A stretch of DNA of 64,000 nt from CAVQEK01 sp963711495 (GTDB taxonomy: Bacteria; Bacteroidota; Bacteroidia; Cytophagales; Cyclobacteriaceae): positions 248,001 to 312,000 of the forward strand of contig CAVQEK010000004.1 of the NCBI GenBank assembly GCA_963711495.1. Reading direction: 5' to 3'. Below, one piece after another: positions 34,613 to 43,663 of the stretch (its first letter is position 1; every line of letters begins with the position of its first letter). The position numbers and the translations under genes are program-made. The notes under the pieces were generated by a model. That model saw only the letters and a program-made list of their open reading frames with translations. It ran no database searches and was not told where the DNA came from.

Positions 34613-36149
34613 AACTCATCCATCCTTCACGGTCGAGGCTGCGGTACTGGATGGCCTCAGCGATGTGTTCGATCTGGATATCTTCTTTGCCAGCCAGGTC
34701 GGCGATGGTGCGTGAAACTTTCAGGATCCGGTCGTAGGCGCGGGCGGAGAGGCCCAGTTTTTCCATGGCAGTTTTCAGCAATGTTTTACCCGCCTCATTG
34801 ATCATACATACCTTTTTCACCATTTGCGAGGGCATCATGGCATTGCAATATACCTCCGGAATTTCTTTGAACCGCTCTGATTGTTGTTTGCGGGCCAATA
34901 TCACGCGCTCTCTGATTACACTACTCCTTTCAGATTTGCGGTTGGCGGTCATCTGATCAAAAGACACCGGGGTCACTTCGATGTGCAGATCGATCCGGTC
35001 GAGCAACGGACCGCTTACCTTTCGTAGATAACGACGAACATCTGCTGGTGAATCAGGATGATTGCCATCTTCGGTATAAAAATCTCCTGACGGGCTGGGG
35101 TTCATGCTGGCGACCAGCATAAAGTTGGCCGGGAAACTTACTGAGGCTTTGGCACGGGCAATATTTACCGTGCGCTCCTCCAGAGGCTGGCGCATGACCT
35201 CCAACACGGTACGTTTAAATTCCGGTAGTTCATCCAGGAACAATACGCCATTGTGTGCAAGCGATATTTCGCCAGGTTGTGGCACACCGCCTCCTCCGAC
35301 CAGCGCTACATCAGAAATGGTATGGTGCGGCGAGCGGAAAGGCCGTTTGGAAACCAACGCCCCATCGGTACCCAACTTACCGGCAACAGAATGTATTTTG
35401 GTGGTTTCCAGCGCTTCATGCAATGTTAGCGGAGGAAGAATGCTAGGCAATCTTTTGGCGAGCATGGTTTTTCCGGAACCGGGAGGTCCGATCATGATAA
35501 TATTATGTCCGCCTGCCGCGGCAATTTCCAGCGCCCTTTTAATGTTTTCCTGACCCTGCACATCTGCAAAATCGAGGTCAAATTCATTTTGTTCGTGAAA
35601 AAAAATTTCGCGGGTATCGATGTGAAGAGGATCAATTTTCTGGTTTCCTTCAAAAAAATCCATGGCCTCTTTCAGCGATGTGACGCCAACAATATCCAGA
35701 TTATTGACAATGGCGGCTTCCGGGGCATTTTCTTTGGGAAGCACAAATCCTTTGAATCCCTGACGTCTGGCCTCGATGGCTATGGGCAGTGCCCCTTTGA
35801 TCGGGCGAAGTGTTCCATCTAGCGACAATTCACCCATGATCACATATTCATCGAGTTGTTCAGCGGTCATTTGTTCTGAAGCTTTTAATACCCCCAGGGC
35901 GATGGGCAGGTCATACGCTGAACCTTCCTTTCGAATATCTGCTGGCGCCAGGTTTACGACCACTTTAATCCGTGGCATCCTGTACCCAAAATGTTTAATG
36001 GCTGATTCTACGCGTTGTTCACTTTCCTTCACCGCACTATCGGGAAGGCCAACCATGAAAAAATGTCTTCCCTGCAACACATTCACTTCCACCGTGATGG
36101 TGGTCGCATCTATGCCGTAAACCGCGCTTCCGTAGGTTTTGGCAAGCAT
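34611..36149 (-). CDS. YifB/ComM-like AAA ATPase (Mg chelatase subunit I-like)
   Basis: AAA+ ATPase of the YifB/ComM group; ComM acts as a branch-migration helicase in natural transformation in some bacteria. N-terminal ChlI-like domain (KTYGSAVYGIDATTITVEV, LVGLPDSAVKESEQRVESA region), Walker A MIGPPGSGKTMLAKRL (about 218-233), Walker B GVLFLDELPEF (about 299), arginine-finger region with RPFRSPHHTISDVALVGGG, and a C-terminal LSARAYDRILKVSRTIADL. The 512 residues are typical. It is one base after gmhA, so they share a transcript. No other competence genes are seen here. Confidence 0.92.
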   Translation of the reverse strand: MLAKTYGSAVYGIDATTITVEVNVLQGRHFFMVGLPDSAVKESEQRVESAIKHFGYRMPRIKVVVNLAPADIRKEGSAYDLPIALGVLKASEQMTAEQLDEYVIMGELSLDGTLRPIKGALPIAIEARRQGFKGFVLPKENAPEAAIVNNLDIVGVTSLKEAMDFFEGNQKIDPLHIDTREIFFHEQNEFDLDFADVQGQENIKRALEIAAAGGHNIIMIGPPGSGKTMLAKRLPSILPPLTLHEALETTKIHSVAGKLGTDGALVSKRPFRSPHHTISDVALVGGGGVPQPGEISLAHNGVLFLDELPEFKRTVLEVMRQPLEERTVNIARAKASVSFPANFMLVASMNPSPSGDFYTEDGNHPDSPADVRRYLRKVSGPLLDRIDLHIEVTPVSFDQMTANRKSERSSVIRERVILARKQQSERFKEIPEVYCNAMMPSQMVKKVCMINEAGKTLLKTAMEKLGLSARAYDRILKVSRTIADLAGKEDIQIEHIAEAIQYRSLDREGWMS

Positions 36150-36150
36150 A

Positions 36151-36729
36151 TTAACTCAAGTATTTTTCTATTAAAAGAATAATGATATGTATGATATTCA
36201 TATGAATTTCCTGAACCCGGTCGGCATACCCAAAATGCCCAACCCTGATTTCCACATCAGCCAGATTCGCCAGTTGACCGCCATCTTTCCCTGTTAAAGC
36301 GATCACTTTCATTCCCTTGCTTCTGGCAGTTTCGGCTGCCCGAATCACATTAATTGAATTTCCGCTGGTGCTAATGCCTAACAAAACATCTTTCTCCGAG
36401 CCTAAACCTTCAACAAACCTGGAAAAAACCTGATCATATCCAAAATCATTGCCTACGCAGGTGATATGGGTTGGATCTGCAATGGCTATGGCCGGCAGTG
36501 GCAGGCGATTTTCGCGAAATCGTCCGGTTAACTCTTCCGCAAAATGCATGGCATCGGCATGTGAGCCTCCATTGCCACAAGAAATGACTTTGCCCCCATT
36601 ATCAATGCAAGCAGTCAACAGCCTTGCTGCTTCCTCAATTTTCTCAATATTATTTTGGTCTCTGATAAAACCATCAAGTACAGATTGCGCTTCTCTTAAC
36701 TGTTCAATGATTATCTGGTTCATGATCAA
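36151..36729 (-). CDS. gmhA: sedoheptulose-7-phosphate isomerase
   Basis: Isomerises sedoheptulose 7-phosphate to D-glycero-manno-heptose 7-phosphate, the first step to LPS-core heptose. SIS-domain sequence very close to E. coli GmhA in blocks: VISCGNGGSHADAMHFAEEL (about 48-67), DVLLGISTSGNSINVI, GMKVIALTGKDGG and RVQEIHMNIIHIIILLIEK. The 192 residues equal the E. coli length. It overlaps the upstream membrane-protein gene by 4 bases and is followed by yifB. The other heptose genes (hldE, gmhB, hldD) are not in the window. Confidence 0.94.
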   Translation of the reverse strand: MIMNQIIIEQLREAQSVLDGFIRDQNNIEKIEEAARLLTACIDNGGKVISCGNGGSHADAMHFAEELTGRFRENRLPLPAIAIADPTHITCVGNDFGYDQVFSRFVEGLGSEKDVLLGISTSGNSINVIRAAETARSKGMKVIALTGKDGGQLANLADVEIRVGHFGYADRVQEIHMNIIHIIILLIEKYLS

Positions 36730-37058
36730 TTTTTTGTATTGCCCATGCTTTTGGTCCGGTCGTTATTGTCCGCATCATTTTGTGTCTTCCTCCTCAGATC
36801 TTTGAGTCTTATTTTCAAATCGATGTTTTCATTTTCCATATGCTGCAATTCCCGACGCAACAGCCATGTATTAATGTTCTCAAAAATAAGAATGATCAGG
36901 AAAAATATTAAACCATAAATAAACCACTCGCGCAAAAAGGAAAAAAAAGTGAGCATTCCAAAATGACTGATCATTTTATCGATGTTCAGCCCCATATACA
37001 AAGTAGAGATTAGATAAAGAATGTATAACACATAAAAAAAAATCCGGACTTTTTTCAT
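36726..37058 (-). CDS. small membrane protein with C-terminal coiled coil
   Basis: Not recognised. The 110 residues have two hydrophobic segments (about 6-24 and 42-62, the second LREWFIYGLIFFLIILIF) and then a charged, heptad-like coiled coil (LLRRELQHMENENIDLKIRL, about 65-92). A short polar tail follows. The stop overlaps the gmhA start by 4 bases (ATGA), so translation is coupled to an LPS-core gene, which hints at an envelope role. Confidence 0.65.
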   Translation of the reverse strand: MKKVRIFFYVLYILYLISTLYMGLNIDKMISHFGMLTFFSFLREWFIYGLIFFLIILIFENINTWLLRRELQHMENENIDLKIRLKDLRRKTQNDADNNDRTKSMGNTKN

Positions 37059-37138
37059 TGTTATCGAAGCTGAAAATTCATCGATTTTAATATAGGAAAA
37101 TAATCGGATTCCATAATCATTTTTATTCCATTCCTCCC

Positions 37139-38968
37139 TTACATACTTTGCATGCTGGTTAGTTTTTGATAAATCCCGTTTTGGCCAATCAAGTCACTGT
37201 GCGTTCCTCGTTCGACGATAATGCCCTTGTCCAGCACCAGGATTTCGTCTGCATTCTGAATGGTGCTGAGGCGATGGGCGATGACAATGGAGGTGCGATT
37301 TTTCATTAGTTGATTGATGGCATCCTGTACCAGCATCTCCGACTCCGAATCCAGGGATGAGGTCGCTTCATCGAGGATAAGAATAGAAGGATTTTTCAAC
37401 AAGGCGCGCGCGATGGTGATGCGTTGCTTCTGGCCACCGGACAATTTTGTGCCACCTTCGCCAATCAACCGGTGATAGCCCTTTTTATGTTGCATGATAA
37501 ATTCATGGGCATTGGCGATTTTTGCAACTTTGATCACCTCTTCCTCATCGATATCTGATACGCCAAAAGCGATGTTGTTGAAAATGGTATCGTTAAAAAG
37601 TATCGATTCCTGGGTGACGATACCCATATGTTCGCGCACAGAATTGAAGTCATAATCTTTTAATGAAACACCATCGATCAATACTTCGCCTTCCGTAGGA
37701 TCGTAGAATCTTGGTACGAGGTTCGCCATGGTGGACTTACCACTGCCTGAAGGTCCTACCAGGGCAACGGTCTTTCCTTTTTCAATGCTGAGATTGATCT
37801 GTTTGAGTACCGGGGATGTGCTGTACGAAAAAGACACATCCAGGAATTCAATATTTTTTTCAAAGGAATTCAGTATGACCGGATTGGGCTTATTTACAAT
37901 TTCTGATCGTGTATCGATTACCTGAAACACTCGGTCGCCCGATGCGATGGCTTTTTGAAAGTAGGTTACCCCGGCGGTAAGGGCTTTTACCGGTTGCAGG
38001 ACCTGGGTAAATACGGCAATGAAAGTGATGAATGAACTGGCTTCCAGGGTTTCTTTGATTAAAACCAGATGCCCGCCATAAATCAATATGCCGGCCACCG
38101 ACAATGCGCCGAGAAATTCAGAAATGGGACTGGCCAGCTCGTATTTCCTGGCCCAGGACATGTCGAGGTTATAATATTTTTTTACTTCCAGTCCAAAGAC
38201 CCGATTGATGTATCCTACCGCGTTAAAAGCTTTGATCACCCGCATTCCACCCAAAGTTTCATCCAGAATATTCAGCAATCTGCCCATGGCTTCCTGGCTG
38301 TCGAGTGCTGTCTTTTTGAGTCTCTTGGAAATTTCTGAGATCACGATACCGGAAACCGGCAACAAGGCCAGCGTGAAAAGGGTGAGGCTTCGCGAAGTGG
38401 CGATGAGCAAACCAAAATAGGCAATTACGGTTACCGGTTCGCGGAAAAATACTTTCAGGTTCTGGCCGAGAGACATTTCTACCTGTTGCAAATCTGACGT
38501 TATCCGCGACATGATGTCTCCCTTTCTCTGGTTGGTGAAATAACCAATGTGCAGGTGACTGACATTCCTAAAAATATCTTCCCGCATCTTACGCACAATA
38601 AGTGCCCTGGCTTTGGCCATGATAATGGACGAGAGATATCGGAAAATATTGGTGAGTAAAAAAGAGATAAGAATGATTGCACACACATACATCAAGGCGC
38701 CAAACTTGCCATATTGGTGCGCCACCTGGGTCATGAAATAGTAAAATGAATCGATGATATAAGAGGCTGAAAAATGGAAGACTGGTTTTTCGGCATATTT
38801 TGTCAGGTCCTGCGTGCCCATTTGTTCGAAGATCACATCGAATAGGGGTTTCAGAAGCGTTAAATTGGCCAAACCGAAAAAAACCGAAAACAATGATGTG
38901 ACCATATATGCCGGCAATAATTTACTCCAGGGTCTGGCGTATGAAAGAATTCTCCAATAGGTTTGCAT
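37139..38968 (-). CDS. MsbA-like ABC exporter (type IV, fused TM-ATPase)
   Basis: Inner-membrane half-transporter, dimeric, exporting lipids or drugs; MsbA (lipid A flippase) is the best guess because gmhA is close by. Six helices in about 20-320, with EDIFRNVSHLHIGYFTNQRKGDIMSRITSD coupling region (first 20: EDIFRNVSHLHIGYFTNQRK). ATPase: Walker A GPSGSGKST (about 400), Q-loop, signature LSGGQKQR, Walker B ILILDEATSSLDSESE and H-loop IVIAHRLST. The 609 residues are normal. It is not tightly linked to its neighbours (80 bases and 135 bases). Confidence 0.88.
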   Translation of the reverse strand: MQTYWRILSYARPWSKLLPAYMVTSLFSVFFGLANLTLLKPLFDVIFEQMGTQDLTKYAEKPVFHFSASYIIDSFYYFMTQVAHQYGKFGALMYVCAIILISFLLTNIFRYLSSIIMAKARALIVRKMREDIFRNVSHLHIGYFTNQRKGDIMSRITSDLQQVEMSLGQNLKVFFREPVTVIAYFGLLIATSRSLTLFTLALLPVSGIVISEISKRLKKTALDSQEAMGRLLNILDETLGGMRVIKAFNAVGYINRVFGLEVKKYYNLDMSWARKYELASPISEFLGALSVAGILIYGGHLVLIKETLEASSFITFIAVFTQVLQPVKALTAGVTYFQKAIASGDRVFQVIDTRSEIVNKPNPVILNSFEKNIEFLDVSFSYSTSPVLKQINLSIEKGKTVALVGPSGSGKSTMANLVPRFYDPTEGEVLIDGVSLKDYDFNSVREHMGIVTQESILFNDTIFNNIAFGVSDIDEEEVIKVAKIANAHEFIMQHKKGYHRLIGEGGTKLSGGQKQRITIARALLKNPSILILDEATSSLDSESEMLVQDAINQLMKNRTSIVIAHRLSTIQNADEILVLDKGIIVERGTHSDLIGQNGIYQKLTSMQSM

Positions 38969-39103
38969 CCAATAAATTTATATTAAGCCCAATCCCAGAT
39001 ATGCTGCCTCAGAAAGACACCAACACCATTTGTCTTAGGGTCTGGAAAACAACCGCAAAAGACGCAATATTCAATCAATAATAAAAATTATTACACATAC
39101 ACG

Positions 39104-40786
39104 TTAGAAATCATGTAAAGTTTTCGCCATGTTCCAGCGCACACTTACTGACGTATAGGTGGTGTTTTCATCCATGGAATTGACAGCGCTGTCAAGGTGG
39201 CGAAAGATCGCCCGAAAGTCGATGAAGAAATTGTGTTTTAATTGATAGGTAAATGTAAAATCACCATAGAATAATTTTGTAGCCACGCCCTGCCCGATCA
39301 CATTACCATAATCCTGTTCGCGGGTATCATAACTCTTCATGACATCTTTCCCCCAGTTAGAATTGAGTGTATCTGCTCCATAGGTAGCATAATTCAGTTG
39401 TGCGGTGAATGCAATGCGTTTCCAGGGTTGATAACGCAGTATACCGATGTATTCTTTAAAATTGGCCCCCAATGGGTCACCTAACGGTTGGCGATAATGG
39501 GCAAAATTGGTATATATATCGCCGTGGGAATGTAAATAAGGCCGGGCAATATTGTTTTCCACCTGCAAATCCAGATTGGGTATGCCAAAGGCGTTGATAT
39601 ATTTTACGCCGATCTGTCCGCCGTATTTATTCGCCCACCAGCCATTTCCGGCTTTTATTTCCTTGAGAACAAATTCATCGAGGATCAATTGTCCGTAAAA
39701 AGAAAAATGCCGGCCTATATTCCAGGTTGCATCTGCACCTAAAATCACATTTTCCTTACTACCATCCTGGTGTTCCAGCGCACGATAAAATATGATCGGA
39801 TTCAAGTAACTCATTTTAAACCGTTCTGTAGAATCTCCGATCATTACGGTTTCAAAAAGTCCGAAGTTTAGATTATCGAGAATATTGATGCTGAGATGGT
39901 GGAATGCCATATATTTCACCGGGAAAGCTTCAGAAAAACTACCCGTTTCATTGCCATAAGCATCGGCACTAAGTTCGGCAAAAATATTGGTATAGTTGAT
40001 GCGCCAGATCTTGGTATTGAATTTCAAAAAGGTGTATCCCGGAGCATAGTCGGAAAGGATCAAAGAGCGGTGACCACCTCCAATAAAAAACCGGTCGAAA
40101 CCAAATTGGGCATTCACATATTTTTTGATAAGTTCAAATGAAATGTATCCCCGCGGTGTAAAATAATCCACGCCATTGCTCTTGAAATTTTTCCAAAATC
40201 CTTCACCAGGAATCACTTTATTATTAACAATGGATTGACGCACATAGTAAGGATACGCCGCCTGGGTCGTAGTGATATAAGAATAAAATCCCAACCGGTC
40301 GGCAATTGAACCGCGAAGTTCCAATCCCCTGGTGTTAATGTAGTTGGTCACATTATTTTCCGATTCTTTTCCAACGCTGAAATAAATCACCGGATTGATA
40401 TGCAGGTCAAAATCCTTGACATCAATATGGTATAAATCCGATTTTTTCTCATAAAACGTTTTAAACAAGGCATGTTTGCTTTCATTGAAATCATATTTAC
40501 TCCATTCCCAGTTGTCATTACTGAGATATTCGAGGTTGAATCGGTCTACTTCATTGGTAGCAACGCTGTCTTCAATGAGTTGATCAACGAATTCAGCGAC
40601 ATCCTTGCGCTGGAAAGGTTTCACATTACTATGAAACTGGCTGGCAAAAGCGCCATTCATGATTTCGTATCGATCGATGAGATGATAATAATTCTCATCG
40701 AGCGGTATATTGGTGCTTTGTCCAAAGGTTGATAAGAAAGATGTCAGTAAAAGTATTGACAGAAAAAAGGAAAATCTAAAGGGCAT
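39104..40786 (-). CDS. Wzi-like/capsule-assembly outer-membrane beta-barrel protein
   Basis: Outer-membrane barrel of 560 residues with a signal peptide (about 1-22, ending TFGQ). The mature part has an N-terminal helical segment and then many amphipathic strands with Tyr/Phe ends (YVNAQFGFDRFFIGGGHRSL, AQLNYATYG, DFTFTYQLKHNFFIDFRAIF), similar to the capsule assembly Wzi-like family common in Bacteroidota. I cannot separate Wzi from other barrels without a search. Its neighbours (MsbA-like exporter, gmhA) fit an LPS/capsule grouping. Confidence 0.65.
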   Translation of the reverse strand: MPFRFSFFLSILLLTSFLSTFGQSTNIPLDENYYHLIDRYEIMNGAFASQFHSNVKPFQRKDVAEFVDQLIEDSVATNEVDRFNLEYLSNDNWEWSKYDFNESKHALFKTFYEKKSDLYHIDVKDFDLHINPVIYFSVGKESENNVTNYINTRGLELRGSIADRLGFYSYITTTQAAYPYYVRQSIVNNKVIPGEGFWKNFKSNGVDYFTPRGYISFELIKKYVNAQFGFDRFFIGGGHRSLILSDYAPGYTFLKFNTKIWRINYTNIFAELSADAYGNETGSFSEAFPVKYMAFHHLSINILDNLNFGLFETVMIGDSTERFKMSYLNPIIFYRALEHQDGSKENVILGADATWNIGRHFSFYGQLILDEFVLKEIKAGNGWWANKYGGQIGVKYINAFGIPNLDLQVENNIARPYLHSHGDIYTNFAHYRQPLGDPLGANFKEYIGILRYQPWKRIAFTAQLNYATYGADTLNSNWGKDVMKSYDTREQDYGNVIGQGVATKLFYGDFTFTYQLKHNFFIDFRAIFRHLDSAVNSMDENTTYTSVSVRWNMAKTLHDF

Positions 40787-40841
40787 CTGCAGTATTTTTT
40801 AAAAAATTGAAACATAATGCAGATCGAAAGTAATTGATAGA

Positions 40842-41942
40842 TCAATAAATGCCACAAAATTTACGGTAATAATTTAATCCTTTTTTTGCACCAAGATCAC
40901 GCGCTTTCAAAAAATCGCGGCAGGCATCGCCATTGTTGCCCATAATGTTTAAACAATGACCTCTTAAAATATACGTTTCCGCCAATACATTCTGAATTTC
41001 TTTATTGTCATTGGTGTAAGACATTTGTTTTGACAGCAAGTCTATCGATTGGGTAAAATCCTTGTAGGCCTTGTTGAAATCATTGACATTATGATAACAG
41101 AGGCCGCGGTACCGGTAATTTCTTTCATCTTCCGGATTAATATCTATGGATTGGCTGAAGTCAGTGATGGCATCTTTGTAGTCATATTCATGCATGCGGA
41201 TCACTCCTCTTTTGGTATAGGCATCATCCTTATGAGGTGATAATTTGATCATTTGGTTGTAGTCGGAAAGTGCTTCTTTTTCCAGGCCCATACTTTCCTG
41301 AAACTCACTTCTCAATTCGTAGTATTGGTAGTTGTCAGGATCCAGTGCAATGGCCACATTAAAGTCTGCCAGCACTTTTTTATACTGATCCGAACCGTAA
41401 ATCGGATGATAAAATTCATTTTTGAGCTGAGCACGTTCAGCGTAAAAATCAGCATGATCCGTATCGATACCGATGGCTTTATCCAGATCATCCAGGGCAC
41501 CGCGATAGTCACTCTGCCGATATCTGATCTTTCCGCGTTCGAAATATGCCGTAGCATTGCCGGGTGATTTCTGTAACACATCGTTGATATCAGTCAGGGC
41601 ATGGTCATATTCCTTCAACATGGCAAATGCTTTTCCCCTAAGCAAGGTATAATCAGTGGCAAAGGATGCCTCCTTTCCTTCCAGTTTGAACGCCCGATTG
41701 ACATCATTGATCGTACTATAATAGTTGGTCATGGAAAAATTTACTTCCGATCTGAGCAAATAGGCACTGACATAGCCGGAATCCGCCTCAATGGCTTTGT
41801 TGAGAAAGTCTAACGCTCCCTGCTGATCGCCTTTGTCATATTTGAACTTGGCAAATTTAAAGTATTCTCTGGGCGAAGTTTGGGCAGAAACAGCGCTGAA
41901 TCCTCCGAAAATCAAGATGATGAAAATTGAAATTACTCGCAT
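40842..41942 (-). CDS. secreted tetratricopeptide-repeat protein
   Basis: Exported TPR protein. Signal peptide about 1-20 (ending SAVSAQ), then about eight TPRs between 28 and 350, recognisable by AYLLRSEVNFSMTNYYSTI, AYFERGKIRYRQSDYRGAL, AFTKRGVIRMHEYDYKDAI-like and RYRGLCYHNVNDFNKAYKDF blocks. The end (GLNYYRKFCGIY) carries a terminal Cys-containing stretch. Such proteins form periplasmic scaffolds; no specific partner is visible. Located between the Wzi-like gene and the divergent rpmE2 promoter. Confidence 0.8.
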   Translation of the reverse strand: MRVISIFIILIFGGFSAVSAQTSPREYFKFAKFKYDKGDQQGALDFLNKAIEADSGYVSAYLLRSEVNFSMTNYYSTINDVNRAFKLEGKEASFATDYTLLRGKAFAMLKEYDHALTDINDVLQKSPGNATAYFERGKIRYRQSDYRGALDDLDKAIGIDTDHADFYAERAQLKNEFYHPIYGSDQYKKVLADFNVAIALDPDNYQYYELRSEFQESMGLEKEALSDYNQMIKLSPHKDDAYTKRGVIRMHEYDYKDAITDFSQSIDINPEDERNYRYRGLCYHNVNDFNKAYKDFTQSIDLLSKQMSYTNDNKEIQNVLAETYILRGHCLNIMGNNGDACRDFLKARDLGAKKGLNYYRKFCGIY

Positions 41943-42078
41943 TAAGACCTCACTGGTATGTAGTTTAGTGTCCGAACATTAAAGTTATGTATAAATCATC
42001 TAAAACCAATAACGCAACATCTGCGGCAATATTGAATTTCAGTCCACGGTAAAAGATTAAAGTTTTTAAAAGCAATGA

Positions 42079-42109
42079 TTGGAGTTGAAGACTCATTTTC
42101 ATACATTTG
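42079..42109 (+). promoter_or_regulatory. Bacteroidota promoter for rpmE2
   Basis: TTG (42079-42081), 20 bases, TACATTTG (42102-42109), close to consensus. The ribosomal protein start at 42145 gives a leader of roughly 30 bases. Confidence 0.7.
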
Positions 42110-42144
42110 CAGTCCTTTTAAAGAACGGCATAAAAGTAATACAT

Positions 42145-42390
42145 ATGAAAAAGGGAATCCATCCAAAATACCATAATGTTGTATTCATCGATACGCAGAG
42201 CGATTATAAATTTATGACACGCTCTACGATGACTTCCAGTGAAAAGATCAAATGGGAAGATGGCAAAGAGTATCCTTTAATTAAGGTGGAGGTGAGTTCT
42301 GCTTCACATCCTTTTTACACCGGAAAGAAGATCTTTGTTGATACAGCAGGTAGGGTTGAGAAATTCAACAAGCGATACAAGAGAAACTAA
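42145..42390 (+). CDS. rpmE2: 50S ribosomal protein L31 type B
   Basis: Ribosomal protein L31, zinc-independent type. The start at 42145 (MKKGIHPKYHNVVFIDTQSD) is supported by the promoter at 42079-42109, which lies inside the upstream extension of the frame. The 81 residues contain the L31 core (SASHPFYTGKKIFVDTAGRVEKF) but no CxxC pairs, so it is the type B form that replaces zinc-binding L31 when zinc is scarce; regulation by Zur is possible but no Zur box was recognised. It ends in a strong terminator. Confidence 0.95.
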   Translation: MKKGIHPKYHNVVFIDTQSDYKFMTRSTMTSSEKIKWEDGKEYPLIKVEVSSASHPFYTGKKIFVDTAGRVEKFNKRYKRN

Positions 42391-42411
42391 TCAGATATTT
42401 TATCGATTATT

Positions 42412-42446
42412 AAAGTCTCCATTATTTTTACAATGGAGACTTTTTT
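42412..42446 (+). terminator. strong Rho-independent terminator of rpmE2
   Basis: Perfect 12-bp stem AAAGTCTCCATT/AATGGAGACTTT (42412-42423 and 42432-42443), 8-base loop, and T tract 42441-42446. The right arm contains an ATG (42433) that opens a longer frame of the next gene, so the true start of that gene is downstream. Confidence 0.85.
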
Positions 42447-42456
42447 ATTTTTGGGT

Positions 42457-43662
42457 ATGAACATCGTTTTATTCGATCATCCTGTTATCCGGCAGAACCT
42501 TTTGCCTTTTACTTTCACCAGACCCGTTGCCGAAATCCGTATCGGCATCCTCACCATACGGGAAAAATGGGGGAAAAGGTGTAAAGATCAATTGAGTTAT
42601 TTAACAGAGGATTACCTTACAGTCAAATACCCGATTGGTCCTGGTAATGAACTATGGTTTATCAATGGCGCCGTGTGTCCAACGGACGATCTGGTCAAAA
42701 TAATACAGGAATTGGATCAGCAAACCCTATTGACCAAAAATGGAATGCCCATAGCCTGGCGTGGACCTGCCATCAATTATGGCGAATTAGAACAGGAAAA
42801 TTATAAAAGGGGCCGTGAAGTACAGGAATATGAGCATGATTTGTTCATCCTGCAACAACTCTGGGAAATATTTGTACATAACGGTGAACAGTTACGAATA
42901 GACTATGATCTGATCACCCAGGGAAGAAAATCTGCAAAGATCGACGACCCCTACACGGCAGTCTATCATAAAGAAAATATTTTTATTGAAGAGGGTGCAA
43001 TAATCAAGTCCGCTATCCTCAACGCGGAAAATGGCCCGATATACATTGGAAAAAACGTTGAAATTGGTGAAGGTTCTATTATTCGCGGTGCATTTGCCAT
43101 CGGAGACAATTCTATTTTAAATCTGGGTTCAAAAATGCGCGGTGACAATACCATCGGTCCGTATTGCAAAATCGGTGGGGAGGTCAGCAATTCCGTGATC
43201 TTCGGTCACAGCAGCAAGGCCCATGATGGATTTATTGGCAATTCGGTGATTGGAGAGTGGTGCAATATGGGTGCTGATAGCAATACTTCTAACCTGAAAA
43301 ATAACTATGGCGAGGTTAGGCTTTGGAATTATCATAACGAAGACTTTATGCCGACTGGTCGTCAGTTTTGTGGACTGATGCTGGGCGATCATTCAAAATG
43401 TGGCATTAATACCATGTTTAATACGGGAACGGTGGTAGGCGTTGGCGCCAATATTTATGGCAGTGATTTTCCGATCAATTTTATTCCCTCCTATTCATGG
43501 GGGGGTGCTCATGGATTCACGATTTACCATTTGGATAAATTTTTAGAAGTCGTGCCCAGAGTATTTGAAAGACGAGGGAAAATCCTTGATGACATAGAAA
43601 AGGACATTTTGAAAGAAATATTTAACAAAACAGCTAAGTACAGACTTTGGGAGAAATTTTGA
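42457..43662 (+). CDS. GlmU-like nucleotidyltransferase/hexapeptide protein
   Basis: Predicted sugar-phosphate nucleotidyltransferase with a left-handed beta-helix, of the Bacteroidota group distinct from classical GlmU. The start at 42457 (MNIVLFDHPVIRQNLLPFTF) is preferred, as the ATG at 42433 lies in the rpmE2 terminator. The N-terminal NTP-transferase-like half (RPVAEIRIGILTIREKW) lacks the GlmU GxGTRM loop; the C-terminal part has hexapeptide repeats (IGEGSIIRGAFAIGDNSILNLGS). It begins a compact operon: gap of 1 base to holB, then hemC, cyclophilin and rfbD-like genes. Confidence 0.8.
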   Translation: MNIVLFDHPVIRQNLLPFTFTRPVAEIRIGILTIREKWGKRCKDQLSYLTEDYLTVKYPIGPGNELWFINGAVCPTDDLVKIIQELDQQTLLTKNGMPIAWRGPAINYGELEQENYKRGREVQEYEHDLFILQQLWEIFVHNGEQLRIDYDLITQGRKSAKIDDPYTAVYHKENIFIEEGAIIKSAILNAENGPIYIGKNVEIGEGSIIRGAFAIGDNSILNLGSKMRGDNTIGPYCKIGGEVSNSVIFGHSSKAHDGFIGNSVIGEWCNMGADSNTSNLKNNYGEVRLWNYHNEDFMPTGRQFCGLMLGDHSKCGINTMFNTGTVVGVGANIYGSDFPINFIPSYSWGGAHGFTIYHLDKFLEVVPRVFERRGKILDDIEKDILKEIFNKTAKYRLWEKF

Positions 43663-43663
43663 A

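Noticed and set aside
42433..42456. ATG at 42433 as start of the nucleotidyltransferase gene
   Set aside because: It lies within the right arm of the rpmE2 terminator; the ATG at 42457 begins the conserved sequence.
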